A stretch of 64,000 nucleotides of DNA from Nocardiopsis gilva YIM 90087. Its GTDB lineage: Bacteria; Actinomycetota; Actinomycetes; Streptosporangiales; Streptosporangiaceae. Numbering within the stretch: the stretch's first letter is position 1; every line of letters starts with the position of its first letter. The stretch is taken from positions 2,480,001 through 2,544,000 of the forward strand of contig NZ_CP022753.1 in assembly GCF_002263495.1 (NCBI RefSeq). Reading direction: 5' to 3'. Shown here piece after piece: positions 35,371 to 44,516 of this stretch. A program made the translations under genes and the position numbers. Below the pieces are notes generated by a model. The model was given only the letters and a program-made list of their open reading frames with translations. It was not told the DNA's origin and searched no databases.

Positions 35371-36274
35371 GGGCTCGCTGCTTCGCGGTGATCCAGATCG
35401 CGCAGGCGACGATCAGGGTGAGACCGACGGTCCAGCCGATGAAGCCTTCGGCGACCTGGCCGACGCGGTCGAGGTCGAAGATGCCGCCCGCGTTCGGCTC
35501 GGCCTGCAGGTTCTTCACGTAGGCGATCAGGTCCTGCTTCTCGGTCGGCATAACGGTCGTGTCGTTGAACACGGGCATCTGCCCGGGCCCGGTGAGCATG
35601 GCCTCATAGATCTGACGCGGCGAGGCGTCGTGGATCTCGGGCGCGTACTTGCCGCCGGTGAGCGCGCCGCCGCCCCCGGACCAGCTGTGGCAGTGCGCAC
35701 AGTTGGTCAGGTACAGCTTCATGCCCGCTTCGGTGTCGTCGCCCCCCGAGATGTACTTCTCGTAGGCCTGCTCGTACTCCTCCTTGGCCGCCTCGTAGGC
35801 CTTCTCGTCGGAGAAGTCGGAGCGCTGCGGAGCGCTGCCCGGGACATCCGTCGGGATCTGCGGGCCGTCGCCGATCTCGGCCTTGTAGTAGGCGATGAGG
35901 TCCCGCAGCTCCGCGTCGGTGAGGGCCTGGGGCTTCCGGGGCATCTGCGCGTCCGGGTTCATGGACGGCATGCGCCCGGTGCTCACCTGGAAGTCGACCG
36001 CGGCCGCACCGGCATCGGTGATGTCCGGTGCGTTGCCGCTGCCGCCACCGGTCAGGCCGTGGCAGCTCGCACAGCTCTTGTTGAAGATCTCCTTGCCCCG
36101 TTCGGCGTCAGGCTGACCGCTGTCAGCCTTGTCGGCGGCAAGGGTCTGCGCCTGGGCCGTGTCAGTCCCGGTGGGCGCCACAAAGGCGTAGCCCAGACCG
36201 AAGAGGCCAAGCGCGAGTATGACGACGACATACCCCGCAAGGGGATGCCGTCGCCGCGCGGTAATCCATTTCAC
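35363..36274 (-). CDS. qcrC: Cytochrome bc1 complex di-heme cytochrome c subunit
   Basis: A 303-residue di-heme cytochrome that bridges bc1 and aa3 oxidase in actinobacteria, replacing soluble cytochrome c. A signal-anchor (about 12-32) is followed by two cytochrome c domains with CASCH and CAHCH heme sites and a C-terminal membrane helix (about 278-297). The spacer between the domains is rich in Lys, Glu and Tyr (EKAYEAAKEEYEQAYEKY). I placed the start at GTG 36274 (MKWITARRRHP) after GGGGAAACC; the frame is open further upstream without family similarity. Confidence 0.94.
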   Translation of the reverse strand: MKWITARRRHPLAGYVVVILALGLFGLGYAFVAPTGTDTAQAQTLAADKADSGQPDAERGKEIFNKSCASCHGLTGGGSGNAPDITDAGAAAVDFQVSTGRMPSMNPDAQMPRKPQALTDAELRDLIAYYKAEIGDGPQIPTDVPGSAPQRSDFSDEKAYEAAKEEYEQAYEKYISGGDDTEAGMKLYLTNCAHCHSWSGGGGALTGGKYAPEIHDASPRQIYEAMLTGPGQMPVFNDTTVMPTEKQDLIAYVKNLQAEPNAGGIFDLDRVGQVAEGFIGWTVGLTLIVACAIWITAKQRAHD

Positions 36275-36291
36275 GGTTTCCCCGATTCGGG

Positions 36292-36915
36292 TTACTGAAT
36301 GAAGTAGATGGTTGCGAACAAAGCGACCCAGACCACGTCGACGAAGTGCCAGTAGTAAGACACAACGATCGCGCTCGTGGCCTGCTGGTGGGTGAAGCGC
36401 TTCGCGGCGTACGTGCGTCCCAGCATGAGCAGGAACGCGATCAGCCCACCGATCACGTGGAGACCGTGGAAACCCGTGGTGAGGTAGAACATCGAGCCGT
36501 AGGCGCTGGACTGCAGGGTCAGTCCCTCGTGGACGAGCTCTCGGTACTCGTTCGCCTGGCCGAGTACGAAGACCAGGCCCATGAGGAACGAGATGAAGAA
36601 CCACATACGGAGCTTCCGGACGTCACCGCGTTCGGCGGCCCAGACGCCGGCCTGTGCGGTGAAGCTGGAGGCCACCAGAATGATGGTGAAGACGAGGGCG
36701 TAGCCGACGTTCAGATGAACGGCCGGCCAGTCCCCGAGGTCGGGGTTGCCCTTGATCACCGATCGGATGGTGAAGTACATCGCGAACAGCGCTGCGAAGA
36801 ACATGAGCTCGTTGGCCAACCACACGATGGTGCCAACGCTCACCAGGTCAGGTCGCTTAGCCGCACCATGCACTGGTGTCGGTCCTGTTGTTTGGTTCGC
36901 GGTTGCTGTCGCCAC
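36292..36915 (-). CDS. ctaE: Cytochrome c oxidase subunit III
   Basis: A 207-residue subunit with five membrane helices (about 27-47, 66-88, 96-113, 135-158, 176-200). Family motifs [24 protein letters not shown] and the final [21 protein letters not shown] are intact. Start GTG 36915. It is the first gene of the ctaE-qcrCAB operon, 17 bp before qcrC, a layout diagnostic of the actinobacterial supercomplex. Confidence 0.95.
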   Translation of the reverse strand: MATATANQTTGPTPVHGAAKRPDLVSVGTIVWLANELMFFAALFAMYFTIRSVIKGNPDLGDWPAVHLNVGYALVFTIILVASSFTAQAGVWAAERGDVRKLRMWFFISFLMGLVFVLGQANEYRELVHEGLTLQSSAYGSMFYLTTGFHGLHVIGGLIAFLLMLGRTYAAKRFTHQQATSAIVVSYYWHFVDVVWVALFATIYFIQ

Positions 36916-37311
36916 GTCAGCATTATTACGGCATCTCGCGCGAGGTGGTGCACGACCCCCCGTAACCCGTGTGATCGGCGCCGATCACGGTACCGGCCTG
37001 TGACGGGGGACGTCGCCGTTCCGCGACCTTCCTGTTACCGGACGCGGCGTGCGGCGACGGGGGTGGTGAGGGCCTCAGCCGGGTGCCGGTTGCCCCGTAG
37101 CGAGCGGGATTCACGGCGCTGAACTGCGCGTTCACGACCGGGTGGCGGTGGAAAGAAGGTATCGAATCGATATCGGGACGTCGCGCGGACGGGTCCTGGG
37201 CATGGCTCGCGGGGTGGCGCGGGTGGCATCCTGTCGTGTCGAAGGTCTCAAGGAACATAGGCTCGGCAGTGGTGGCGTAATCCTCCACACGGTTCAAAGG
37301 GACGGTTGAGC
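36916..37311. promoter_or_regulatory. 396-bp divergent promoter region with an 18-bp palindrome
   Basis: The region lies between ctaE (-) and the receiver-like gene (+) and has no gene. GTGATCGGCGCCGATCAC (36971-36988) is a perfect palindrome 56-73 bp upstream of the ctaE start, at an operator-like position. I do not recognise a known regulator motif. Confidence 0.45.
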
Positions 37312-37749
37312 ATGGCGAACGACACCCGCGACACCGCGGAGCACGGCCCGAAGATGCGGATCCTGGTCTACAGCAGCGATGCCAGCGCGCGCGAGCAGGT
37401 CCGACTGGCCATCGGCCGCCGTCCGGCCGCCGATGTCCCCAAGGTCGAGATCATCGAGTGCGCCACGTCCCCTGTCGCCCTCAAGCACCTGGAGGACAGC
37501 GGCATCGATGTCGCGATCCTCGACGGCGAGGCCGCCCCGGTCGGCGGCATGGGGCTGTGCCGCCAGATCAAGGACGAGATCTACCAGTCCCCGCCGGTGC
37601 TGCTGCTGATCGGCCGCCGCGACGACGGGTGGCTGGCGGCGTGGTCGCGCGCCGACAAGGCCGTCAGCCACCCGATCGACCCGGTGGCGCTGGCGGAATC
37701 GCTGGCCGAGCTGATGCGGGCGCGCGCCGCCCGCCTCGCGGCCCGCTAG
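37312..37749 (+). CDS. Stand-alone receiver-like domain protein
   Basis: A 145-residue protein with a CheY-like fold from about residue 13 on: MRILVYSSDASAREQVRLA, a phospho-acceptor-like Asp in VAILDGEAAPVGG, VLLLIGRRDDGW and SHPIDPVALAESLAEL. The acidic pocket is reduced (SSD instead of DDD) and the usual Lys-Pro near the end is HP, so phosphorylation is doubtful. There is no DNA-binding output domain. The protein family is conserved beside ctaE and trpD in actinomycetes. ATG 37312 follows AAGGGA. Confidence 0.75.
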   Translation: MANDTRDTAEHGPKMRILVYSSDASAREQVRLAIGRRPAADVPKVEIIECATSPVALKHLEDSGIDVAILDGEAAPVGGMGLCRQIKDEIYQSPPVLLLIGRRDDGWLAAWSRADKAVSHPIDPVALAESLAELMRARAARLAAR

Positions 37750-38058
37750 GTAGGCTTGGTCACCGACCCCCGGGGTCCAGCGTCGGACCCCGGCACACCG
37801 GCGCCCGTCTCACGGGCGGCCCGGTCGTCAGACCCGCTGGTCCACGCACGGAAAGCCGCTTCGATGGTGCACTCCGTCGCCGCCGACGACTCGAACGGCG
37901 GCCTCTCACTCCGGTTCTTCAACGGTGCTTCGCACCACGGGGCCGACATCGCACGATGGCGATGGCTGCGCTGAACAGCCGATCCCATCCCCCCGGCCGC
38001 GTTCGCGCGGCCGACCGATGTCCGCACCCCACTGACCCAGAACCTGGAGGACGCCCCC
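37750..38058. other. 309-bp interval before trpD
   Basis: I see no protein-like gene, no leader peptide with clustered Trp codons and no obvious attenuator hairpin. It must hold the trpD promoter. CTGGAGG just ahead of GTG 38059 is the ribosome binding site. Confidence 0.4.
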
Positions 38059-39111
38059 GTGCGTACACGTGAGCGAACCTGGTCCGACCTGATCACCGCT
38101 CTGCTGGAGGGCGACTCCCTCTCCGCCGAGGAGACGGAGTGGGCCATGAACGAGATCATGGCGGGGTCGGCGACCGACGCCCAGATCGCCGGATTCGCCA
38201 TCGCGCTGCGCGCCAAGGGCGCCACCGTGGAGGAGGTCACCGGCCTGGCGGGCGGCATGCTGGACAACGCCGTGCAGATCTCGGTCCCGGGCCGCACCGT
38301 GGACATCGTCGGCACGGGCGGCGACCGGGCGCACACCGTCAACGTCTCCACGATGGCGGCCATCGTCGCCGCCGCGGCGGGGGCGAAGGTGGTCAAGCAC
38401 GGCAACCGCGCGGCGTCCTCGTCGTGCGGTACCGCCGATGTGCTGGAGCGGCTCGGCGTGGTGATCGACCTCCCGCCCGAGGCCACCGTGCGGGTGGCCG
38501 ACGAGGCCGGGATCACCTTCTGCTTCGCCCCGCTGTTCCACCCCTCGCTGCGGTACGCCGCCAAGCCCCGCCGCGAGCTCGCGGTCCCCACGGTGTTCAA
38601 CTTCCTCGGCCCGCTGACCAACCCGGCCCGCCCCGCGGCCGGGGCGATCGGCGTCTTCGACGAGAGCATGTGCGCGACCGTGGCCGGGGTGTTCGCCCGT
38701 CGCGGGGCGAGCGCGCTGGTCTTCCGCGGCGACGACGGCCTCGACGAGCTGACCACCACGACCACCTCGGGCGTGTGGGCGGTCCGCGACGGCGAGGTGC
38801 ACCGGGAGACCCTGGACCCGACGGACCTCGGCATCCTGCGCGCGGAGCCCGACGCGCTGCGCGGCGGCGACGTGGAGTTCAACACGCGCGTGGTGCGCGA
38901 GACGATCGCCGGCCGCCACGGCCCGGTCCGCGACGCCGTGGTGCTCAACGCCGCCGCGGCGATCACGGCCGTCGACGGCCTCAGCGGGTCGCTGGTGGAC
39001 GCGCTGCGGTCCGGCTGCGACTGGGCGGCCGAGGCGATCGACAGCGGTGCGGCGGCGACGCTGCTCGACCGGTGGGTCGAGGTCAGCCAGGCCTACGCCA
39101 AGGGCGTGTAG
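38059..39111 (+). CDS. trpD: Anthranilate phosphoribosyltransferase
   Basis: A 350-residue enzyme that joins anthranilate to phosphoribosyl pyrophosphate in tryptophan synthesis. The PRPP loop [14 protein letters not shown] (85-98), the anthranilate tunnel motif KHGNRAASS and [13 protein letters not shown] are all intact. It is solitary, away from the other trp genes, as in Streptomyces. Start GTG 38059. A 21-bp terminator follows. Confidence 0.96.
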   Translation: MRTRERTWSDLITALLEGDSLSAEETEWAMNEIMAGSATDAQIAGFAIALRAKGATVEEVTGLAGGMLDNAVQISVPGRTVDIVGTGGDRAHTVNVSTMAAIVAAAAGAKVVKHGNRAASSSCGTADVLERLGVVIDLPPEATVRVADEAGITFCFAPLFHPSLRYAAKPRRELAVPTVFNFLGPLTNPARPAAGAIGVFDESMCATVAGVFARRGASALVFRGDDGLDELTTTTTSGVWAVRDGEVHRETLDPTDLGILRAEPDALRGGDVEFNTRVVRETIAGRHGPVRDAVVLNAAAAITAVDGLSGSLVDALRSGCDWAAEAIDSGAAATLLDRWVEVSQAYAKGV

Positions 39112-39131
39112 GCGCACCGGCTCCCAGCGAC

Positions 39132-39174
39132 GACGGCGGCCCCGCGATCACCCGGTGATCGCGGGGCCGCCGTC
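39132..39174. terminator. Bidirectional terminator between trpD and the AsnC-domain gene
   Basis: Perfect 21-base arms 39132-39152 and 39154-39174. It separates convergent genes. Confidence 0.8.
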
Positions 39175-39205
39175 ATGTGCGCCGATCGGCTCGCCGGGGC
39201 GGTCC

Positions 39206-39481
39206 TCACAGCCCCAGCGAGAACGCGGACTCCAGGTCGTGCTGGGAGTAGGCGTGAAACGCGATGTGCGTGTCGGAGGAGCTGACGCCGGGGATCTTGT
39301 TCACCCGGCCGGGGATGACCTCGGCGAGTTCCTCGTGCTTGCGAACGCGGACGATGGCGATCAGGTCGATGCCGCCGGTCACGGAGTACACCTCGCTGAC
39401 ACCGTCGATCTCGGCGATCGCCTCGGCAACCTCCGGGATGCGGTCCACGTCGGCCTTGATCATGACGATCGCGGTGATCAC
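39206..39481 (-). CDS. Lrp/AsnC ligand-binding domain protein without HTH
   Basis: A 91-residue protein that is only the RAM/AsnC effector domain (ITAIVMIKADVDRIPEVAEAI... GGIDLIAIVRVRKHEEL). It lacks the DNA-binding half of Lrp, so it probably forms oligomers that sense an amino acid or modulate a full-length partner; that is inference. GTG 39481 follows GGAGGAG at good spacing. Confidence 0.88.
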   Translation of the reverse strand: MITAIVMIKADVDRIPEVAEAIAEIDGVSEVYSVTGGIDLIAIVRVRKHEELAEVIPGRVNKIPGVSSSDTHIAFHAYSQHDLESAFSLGL

Positions 39482-39541
39482 TGCGTTCTCCTCCTGGCAG
39501 GTCTGTGGCACGGCCGCCGGCTGTGCCCGGTACACGTCCGA

Positions 39542-40306
39542 TCAGTACACGTCTGACAGGCGCGTGCCGGAACGCCAGCGTATGCGGTGGATCAGCAGCC
39601 CGCCGATCACCCCGCCGATGAAGCCGTAGACGTGCGCGGCGTACGCCACATTGCCGCCATCGGCGCCGGGGAACAGCGAGACGCTGACGTAGAGAAAATA
39701 CTGAATCACGAAGTAGGTGCCGACGAGCACCCACCCGGGGAGCCGTATCGGAAGGACGAACAGGGCCAGGAAGATGATCCGGCTGCGGCGCTGCACCAGC
39801 AGGTAGGCGCCCAGAACCCCGGAGACCGCCCCCGACGCGCCCACGAGCGGCATGTCGGCGTCCGGCGTCCCCAGCGCGTAGGCGTAGGTCGCGATGAGCC
39901 CGGTGACCGTGTACAGGCCCAGGTACCGCAGGCGGCCGAGGCGGTCTTCCACGACCGGGCCGAACACGAACAGGTACACCATGTTGCTCAGCAGGTGGAT
40001 GGCGTCCCCGTGCAGGAACATCGCGGTGAACGCGGAGACCCAGGGGATCTTGGTGTAGTCGGCGCCGGAGCACTCGCCGGAGTAGGGGAGCTGCTGCCCG
40101 CTGAGCAGCTCGACCGGGATCGCCCCCCACTGCGCGACGTAGATGTCGATCGGGCAGAGCCGGGCCATGAGCGAGTCGCCGTACCAGAACGCGAGCATCG
40201 ACATCGGGGAGAGCAGGTAGACGCTGACATTGGCGGCGATCAGCAGGTAGGTGACGGCGGGGACGCGGCGGACCCGGTAGTCGTCGCTGAGCGGGATGCC
40301 TGCCAT
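39542..40306 (-). CDS. Rhomboid family intramembrane serine protease
   Basis: A 254-residue rhomboid with about seven membrane helices. The catalytic Ser lies in GASGAVSG and the His in AYAAHVYGFIGG; the HGDAIHLLSNMVYL motif of helix 2 supplies the oxyanion His and Asn. It cleaves substrates within the membrane; the substrate is unknown. The palindromic repeat at 40367 separates it from the upstream nuclease gene. Confidence 0.92.
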   Translation of the reverse strand: MAGIPLSDDYRVRRVPAVTYLLIAANVSVYLLSPMSMLAFWYGDSLMARLCPIDIYVAQWGAIPVELLSGQQLPYSGECSGADYTKIPWVSAFTAMFLHGDAIHLLSNMVYLFVFGPVVEDRLGRLRYLGLYTVTGLIATYAYALGTPDADMPLVGASGAVSGVLGAYLLVQRRSRIIFLALFVLPIRLPGWVLVGTYFVIQYFLYVSVSLFPGADGGNVAYAAHVYGFIGGVIGGLLIHRIRWRSGTRLSDVY

Positions 40307-40366
40307 CGGTCTCCTTCACGCTGCCCGTGAGCCTGTCCGCGCGATATCGGCCCCCGCCCCGCGCAG

Positions 40367-40434
40367 TCCGTTGATCTCGGGGATATCGACCGAATAATCG
40401 CCGACATTCGGTCGATATCCCCGACATCAACGGA
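40367..40434. repeat. Dispersed palindromic element, copy 1
   Basis: 29-base arms 40367-40395 and 40406-40434 pair at 28 positions around a 10-base loop. The 68-bp element is the reverse complement of copy 3 (51388-51455) with one difference. It lies between two - strand genes. Confidence 0.85.
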
Positions 40435-40469
40435 GGAGACGGCGGAACTGGCGTGCCGCTGCGGCGCGC

Positions 40470-42200
40470 TCAGTCGTAGGCGCTGTCGCGCTGCCAGTCT
40501 GTCAGCTCATGGTGCTTTTCGGCACCATTGACCGGGCATGTCCAGGGGGAGGCCGCGTCGATCAGCCGGATGCCGGGTGAGCCGAGCCAGCGCAGCACGC
40601 ACTCCATCTCGCCGGGGGTCGCCCGCGGGCTCGGGCCGGGGCCGGGGAACACGGTCTCGGCGGTGGCGACGAGCGCCTCGACGAAGGCGTGCGGGTCGGC
40701 CCCGCGCCGCATCATGCCGCTTCCGGCGAGCCGCCCGTACCTGACAACGTGCACCTCCCACGCCGTTCCCGTCGGCTGCGCGGCCACCAGCTGGGGTATG
40801 GCGGCCAGGGCGGCGAGGCGCTGGCTGCGCGCCGCCCCCGCCACGAACGCGGCCCGCCGGTCGCGGAACAGCGCGGCCTCCTCGTAGCGGAGATCAGTGG
40901 CGAGGCGGGCGATGTGCCCGCTCAGGGCCTCGACGACGGGCGTGGCGTCGTCGGTCATGGCGGTCGCCGCAGCGGCGGCGTGCGCGGCGTACTCCTGCGG
41001 GGATTCGCTCCCGTCGCACGGCGCACCGCAGCGTCCCAGCTGGGCCAGCACGCAGGCGCTGATCGGCCGGGACGGGGAGAAGCGGTGGGTGCACTGCCGC
41101 AGGGGGATGGCGTGGTGCAGCGCCTCGCGGGCCAGCTCGGCCTCGCGGGAGGAGCGGAAGGGACCGATGTAGGGCGCGTCGTCGTCGCGGACCGCCCGCA
41201 CGACCGACAGCCGCGGGTAGGACTCCCGCGTCAGCTTGAGCCAGGCGGCCCGCCCGGGGTTGCGGGAGCGGCGGTTGTAGGGCGGCTTGCGTTCGGCGAT
41301 GAGCCGGAGCTCGCGGACCTCCGCCTCCAGCGAGGTCGCGCAGACGATGGGGGTGACCCCTTCGACGAGGGAGATCATCTCCCGGATGCGCCCGCGCGTC
41401 TCGGCGGCGGTGAAGTAGGAGCGGACGCGCCGCCGCAGGTTCGAGCTCTTGCCGACGTAGAGCGTGTCGCCCTTGGCGTCGGTGAAGACGTACACGCCCG
41501 GTGCCTCGGGGACGTCGTCGGCGAGGTGGCGCTTGCGCCGCTGGGCGCTGGTGCGCGGGGTGCGGAAGTGCCGCAGCTCCTCCAGGGTGTCGATCTCGTG
41601 GGAGCCGAGGCGCTCCAGGAGCCCGTGGAGGACGCCGACGGTGGCGCGGGCGTCGTCGAGGGCGCGGTGCGTCGGCTGCTCGGCGGCGCCGAAGAACCCG
41701 GCGAGCGTACCGAGCTTGTGGTTGCGCACCTCGTCGCGGGTGACCAGTCGGCGGGCGAGGGGCAGGGTGTCGACGACGGTCGGATGGGGCCAGTCGTGGC
41801 CCTGGGCGCCGCACGCGGCCTTGAGGAACCCGACGTCGAACGGGGCGTTGTGCGCGACGAGCGCGGTGGCGTCGCCGTCCAGTGCGGCGAATTCGAGGAA
41901 GGCGGGCAGTGCCGCGTCCAGGTCCGGGGCGGTGGCGACCATGGCCTGGGTGATACCGGTCAGCAGGGTGATGTGCGGCGGGATCGGCATGCGGGGGTTG
42001 ACCAGGGTGGCGAACTCGCCGAGCACCTCGCCGCCGCGCACCTTCACGGCGCCGATCTCGGTGATTCCGGCGCCGTCGGAGCGGGAGCCGGTGGTCTCCA
42101 GGTCGACGATCACGAAGGTCGTGTGCGCGAGGAGGGTGCCCACGTCGTCGATGGTGCCTTGGACGTGTGCGCCGGGTAGGGAAAGCCGCTGGTCTGCCAC
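40470..42200 (-). CDS. DEDDh 3'-5' exonuclease fused to UvrC-like GIY-YIG domain
   Basis: A 576-residue nuclease. Residues ~28-195 are a DnaQ/PolC-epsilon exonuclease with all DEDDh residues (VDLETTG, NAPFDVGF, HRALDDA). Residues ~228-305 are a GIY-YIG endonuclease module as in UvrC/Cho (PGVYVFTDAKGDTLYVGKS). A Cys-bearing region follows (CVLAQLGRCGAPCDG), then an alpha-helical C-terminus. This actinobacterial combination is thought to act in DNA repair without the C-terminal RNase H-like half of UvrC. Start GTG 42200. Confidence 0.9.
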   Translation of the reverse strand: MADQRLSLPGAHVQGTIDDVGTLLAHTTFVIVDLETTGSRSDGAGITEIGAVKVRGGEVLGEFATLVNPRMPIPPHITLLTGITQAMVATAPDLDAALPAFLEFAALDGDATALVAHNAPFDVGFLKAACGAQGHDWPHPTVVDTLPLARRLVTRDEVRNHKLGTLAGFFGAAEQPTHRALDDARATVGVLHGLLERLGSHEIDTLEELRHFRTPRTSAQRRKRHLADDVPEAPGVYVFTDAKGDTLYVGKSSNLRRRVRSYFTAAETRGRIREMISLVEGVTPIVCATSLEAEVRELRLIAERKPPYNRRSRNPGRAAWLKLTRESYPRLSVVRAVRDDDAPYIGPFRSSREAELAREALHHAIPLRQCTHRFSPSRPISACVLAQLGRCGAPCDGSESPQEYAAHAAAAATAMTDDATPVVEALSGHIARLATDLRYEEAALFRDRRAAFVAGAARSQRLAALAAIPQLVAAQPTGTAWEVHVVRYGRLAGSGMMRRGADPHAFVEALVATAETVFPGPGPSPRATPGEMECVLRWLGSPGIRLIDAASPWTCPVNGAEKHHELTDWQRDSAYD

Positions 42201-42453
42201 GCGGTCAGCCTAAGCGCCGGGGGTGACGGATCGTGGGTGCTGATTCCTCCCCAAGTGACCGATTGTGTCCGGTCCGCTCCTGGATCGATGCGGATCCGTC
42301 AAGATCATGACCTTCACTACGTGGAAAGATGGTGCGGGCCACGGGTGGGGGAACGTCGCCGGGGCGGTGCTGGAGGTCGCCGTGTTACCGGGCGGTTTCC
42401 TTGTGCACAAGGATCTAGGGTCGTGCCGTGAGTAGCAAAAGGAGGAAGAGGCC

Positions 42454-42726
42454 TTGAGTATTTCTGTCCCGTCCGATACTCAGCGCTGGCGGTGCGCCCA
42501 GTGCGGCAACCTGACCCGGTTCGACGTGACGCGCAGCGTGCGCTCGCGCGACTACCTGCACTTCGATCTCTCCGGCGCCTACGACGTCGAGGAGCGCGAG
42601 GTGCTCGCCGAGACCATCGAGCAGGTGCGCTGCCGCTGGTGCAATGCCGTGGACTCGGTGGAGGTCGTGGACCGCCCCGCGGGCGAGGCGGGACGCGTGG
42701 CGGGAAACGGCACGGAGCGCGCATGA
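42454..42726 (+). CDS. Small zinc-ribbon protein
   Basis: A 90-residue protein with two CxxC pairs (CAQCGN at the start, CRWCNA near residue 70) that should bind one zinc. The central RDYLHFDLSGAYDVEEREVL is acidic. It starts at TTG 42454 behind a strong AAAAGGAGGAAGAG. It overlaps the NYN gene by ATGA, so the two act together, possibly in RNA metabolism (inference). Confidence 0.8.
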   Translation: MSISVPSDTQRWRCAQCGNLTRFDVTRSVRSRDYLHFDLSGAYDVEEREVLAETIEQVRCRWCNAVDSVEVVDRPAGEAGRVAGNGTERA

Positions 42727-44078
42727 GTCCCGATACCGCCCCGGACAACGGCGGCGAACCGGGCGAGCGGCCCGCGGGGGAGTCCCTGCGTCGGCCGCTG
42801 CCGGAGAGCGTCCGTTCACGGGTCATCGAGTACGGCTCCGATGTCCTCGGCGGCCTGAGAATGTCCCAGCTGCCTCCGGCGCTGCGCCGCGTGGCGAAGT
42901 TCGAGCCGCGCCGCCGCGCGCGCCTGGCCGGGCCGCAGATTGCCGCCCAGCTGGAGAGCGACGACGACTTCCGGTCGCAGGTCGCCGCGCGGGTGGAGCA
43001 GGTCTGGCCGGAGCTCGCCGAGGGGCTGCGCCAGGGTGTCGTCCCCCCGGCCGCCGACCCGGTCGCCGTGGCGGCGGCCGCCTACCTGATCCGCCCGGAG
43101 GGCTGGTCGGAGATCGTCGAGCGCATCCACGGGGAGCTGGAGCGCCAGGAGACGGCCAAGGAGGCCGACGAGGCGGCCGAGACCATCGCGGACCTGCGGC
43201 GCCAACTGGAGGAGGGCCGGGCCGAGCAGCGCGAGGAGCTCGCCCGGCTGCGCGCGCGGCTGCGCGAGCAGCGCAGCACCATCGCCGACCTGCGCCGCAA
43301 GATCCACGCGGAGCGCCAGCGCGCGAAGGAGGCGGTGGCAGGGGCCGAGCAGGCGATCGCGGAGGCGGCGGAACTCAGTTCCACGACGACCAACCAGGTC
43401 AATGCCGTGGAAGCGGAGAACCGCCGGTTGCGCAACCGCCTCGCCGCGGCCGAAGGACAGGTGGAGAACGCCCGCCGCGCCGCCCGCGCCGGGCGCAGCG
43501 CGGACGAGGCCCGGCTGCGCGTGCTGCTGGACGTGCTGCTGGACGCCTCCCACGGGCTGCGCCGGGAGCTCGCGCTGCCCACCTCCATCGAGAGCCCGGG
43601 CGACCTGGTCGCGGGGGAGCGGCACGAGCGGAGCATCGGCGTGCCCGGCCAGGGGCTGCCCGACGACGACCCCGGCCTGATCGACCAGCTGCTCACGCTG
43701 CCCCGCATCCACCTCCTCGTCGACGGCTACAACGTGACCAAGACGGGGTACGGCACGCTGCCGCTGGCCGACCAGCGCAGCCGCCTGCTCGCGTCCCTGG
43801 AGGGGCTGGCGACGCGGACCAAGGCGGAGATCACCTGCGTGTTCGACGGCGCCGACGTCGACGCCCCGCCCGCCCTCTCGGCGACGCGGCGGGTGCGGCT
43901 GCTGTTCAGCGAACCGGGGGAGACCGCCGACGAGCTCATCATCCGGCTGGTCCGGGCCGAGCCCGCCGGGCGGCCCCTGGCCGTGGTGACCTCCGACAAG
44001 GAGATCATCGCCGCGGTCCGGCGCGAGGGAGCGCGGACGGTGGCCTCCGCCGTCCTCCTGCGGCGCCTGGAGTCCTAA
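42723..44078 (+). CDS. Coiled-coil NYN (YacP-like) RNase domain protein
   Basis: A 451-residue protein. The N-terminal ~150 residues are helical. A coiled coil (about 150-265) is rich in Arg, Glu and Ala (RRQLEEGRAEQREELARLRA). The C-terminal ~155 residues are a PIN-like NYN domain with LLVDGYNVTKTGYG, the acidic FDGADVD and VVTSDKEIIAA, as in YacP/Rae1. An endoribonuclease role is likely from family knowledge. It is translationally coupled to the zinc-ribbon gene. Confidence 0.88.
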   Translation: MSPDTAPDNGGEPGERPAGESLRRPLPESVRSRVIEYGSDVLGGLRMSQLPPALRRVAKFEPRRRARLAGPQIAAQLESDDDFRSQVAARVEQVWPELAEGLRQGVVPPAADPVAVAAAAYLIRPEGWSEIVERIHGELERQETAKEADEAAETIADLRRQLEEGRAEQREELARLRARLREQRSTIADLRRKIHAERQRAKEAVAGAEQAIAEAAELSSTTTNQVNAVEAENRRLRNRLAAAEGQVENARRAARAGRSADEARLRVLLDVLLDASHGLRRELALPTSIESPGDLVAGERHERSIGVPGQGLPDDDPGLIDQLLTLPRIHLLVDGYNVTKTGYGTLPLADQRSRLLASLEGLATRTKAEITCVFDGADVDAPPALSATRRVRLLFSEPGETADELIIRLVRAEPAGRPLAVVTSDKEIIAAVRREGARTVASAVLLRRLES

Positions 44079-44516
44079 GACACAGTGCGGCGATATGCGG
44101 CGCTTCGCCGCCGTTGGCGATGGCCCGAGACGGGCTTGTTATCGGCTGGGGGATGCGGGCCTGTGCAGGGGTGATGTTGGTGGGATCACGGCGCGGGCCG
44201 TTACTCCCTCGTTGTTGTGGTTGAGGTGAGACCCGAGGTCCGCTAGGTTCTACCCGGAGCTTGACCGGCTTCCCGCTATAAGGCCAGAGCTGTATCTGGA
44301 ACGGTCCCGGGCCGGCTCGGCCCAGGCTTCCCCCAGCCTCGTCGCGGGAGGCTCCCGACCTCGGGGAGAGCGGTCGCGCTGCCGTGTCCGTCCCGTGTAG
44401 GCGACGCATGCTGACCGGGGTCCCCGATCCCCGGGCCCGGCGGCGCCGCAGGCGGACGCCGACCCTCAGCCCCCCGTCCCCGTACGCGGACTTGAACCAA
44501 AGGAGCAGAGACCGCC
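44079..44516. promoter_or_regulatory. 438-bp upstream region of the first NlpC/P60 gene, long leader
   Basis: A hairpin GCGGCG-CTT-CGCCGC near 44097-44112 may end the NYN gene transcript. CTATAAGG near 44276 could be a -10 box, implying a leader of about 230 nt. Near its 3' end, GCCGACCCTCAGC and later CCCCGTACGCGG faintly resemble the 3' half of the ydaO riboswitch, but the GGGTGAATC core is missing. AAAGGAGCAG is the ribosome binding site. Confidence 0.35.

Noticed and set aside
37750-38058. A tryptophan attenuator ahead of trpD
   Set aside because: No leader peptide with clustered TGG codons and no alternative hairpins were found.
44300-44510. A ydaO riboswitch ahead of the first NlpC/P60 gene
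   Set aside because: Only the 3' segment is suggestive; the GGGTGAATC core and the GGAGAGAGCC element are absent, so I did not call it.
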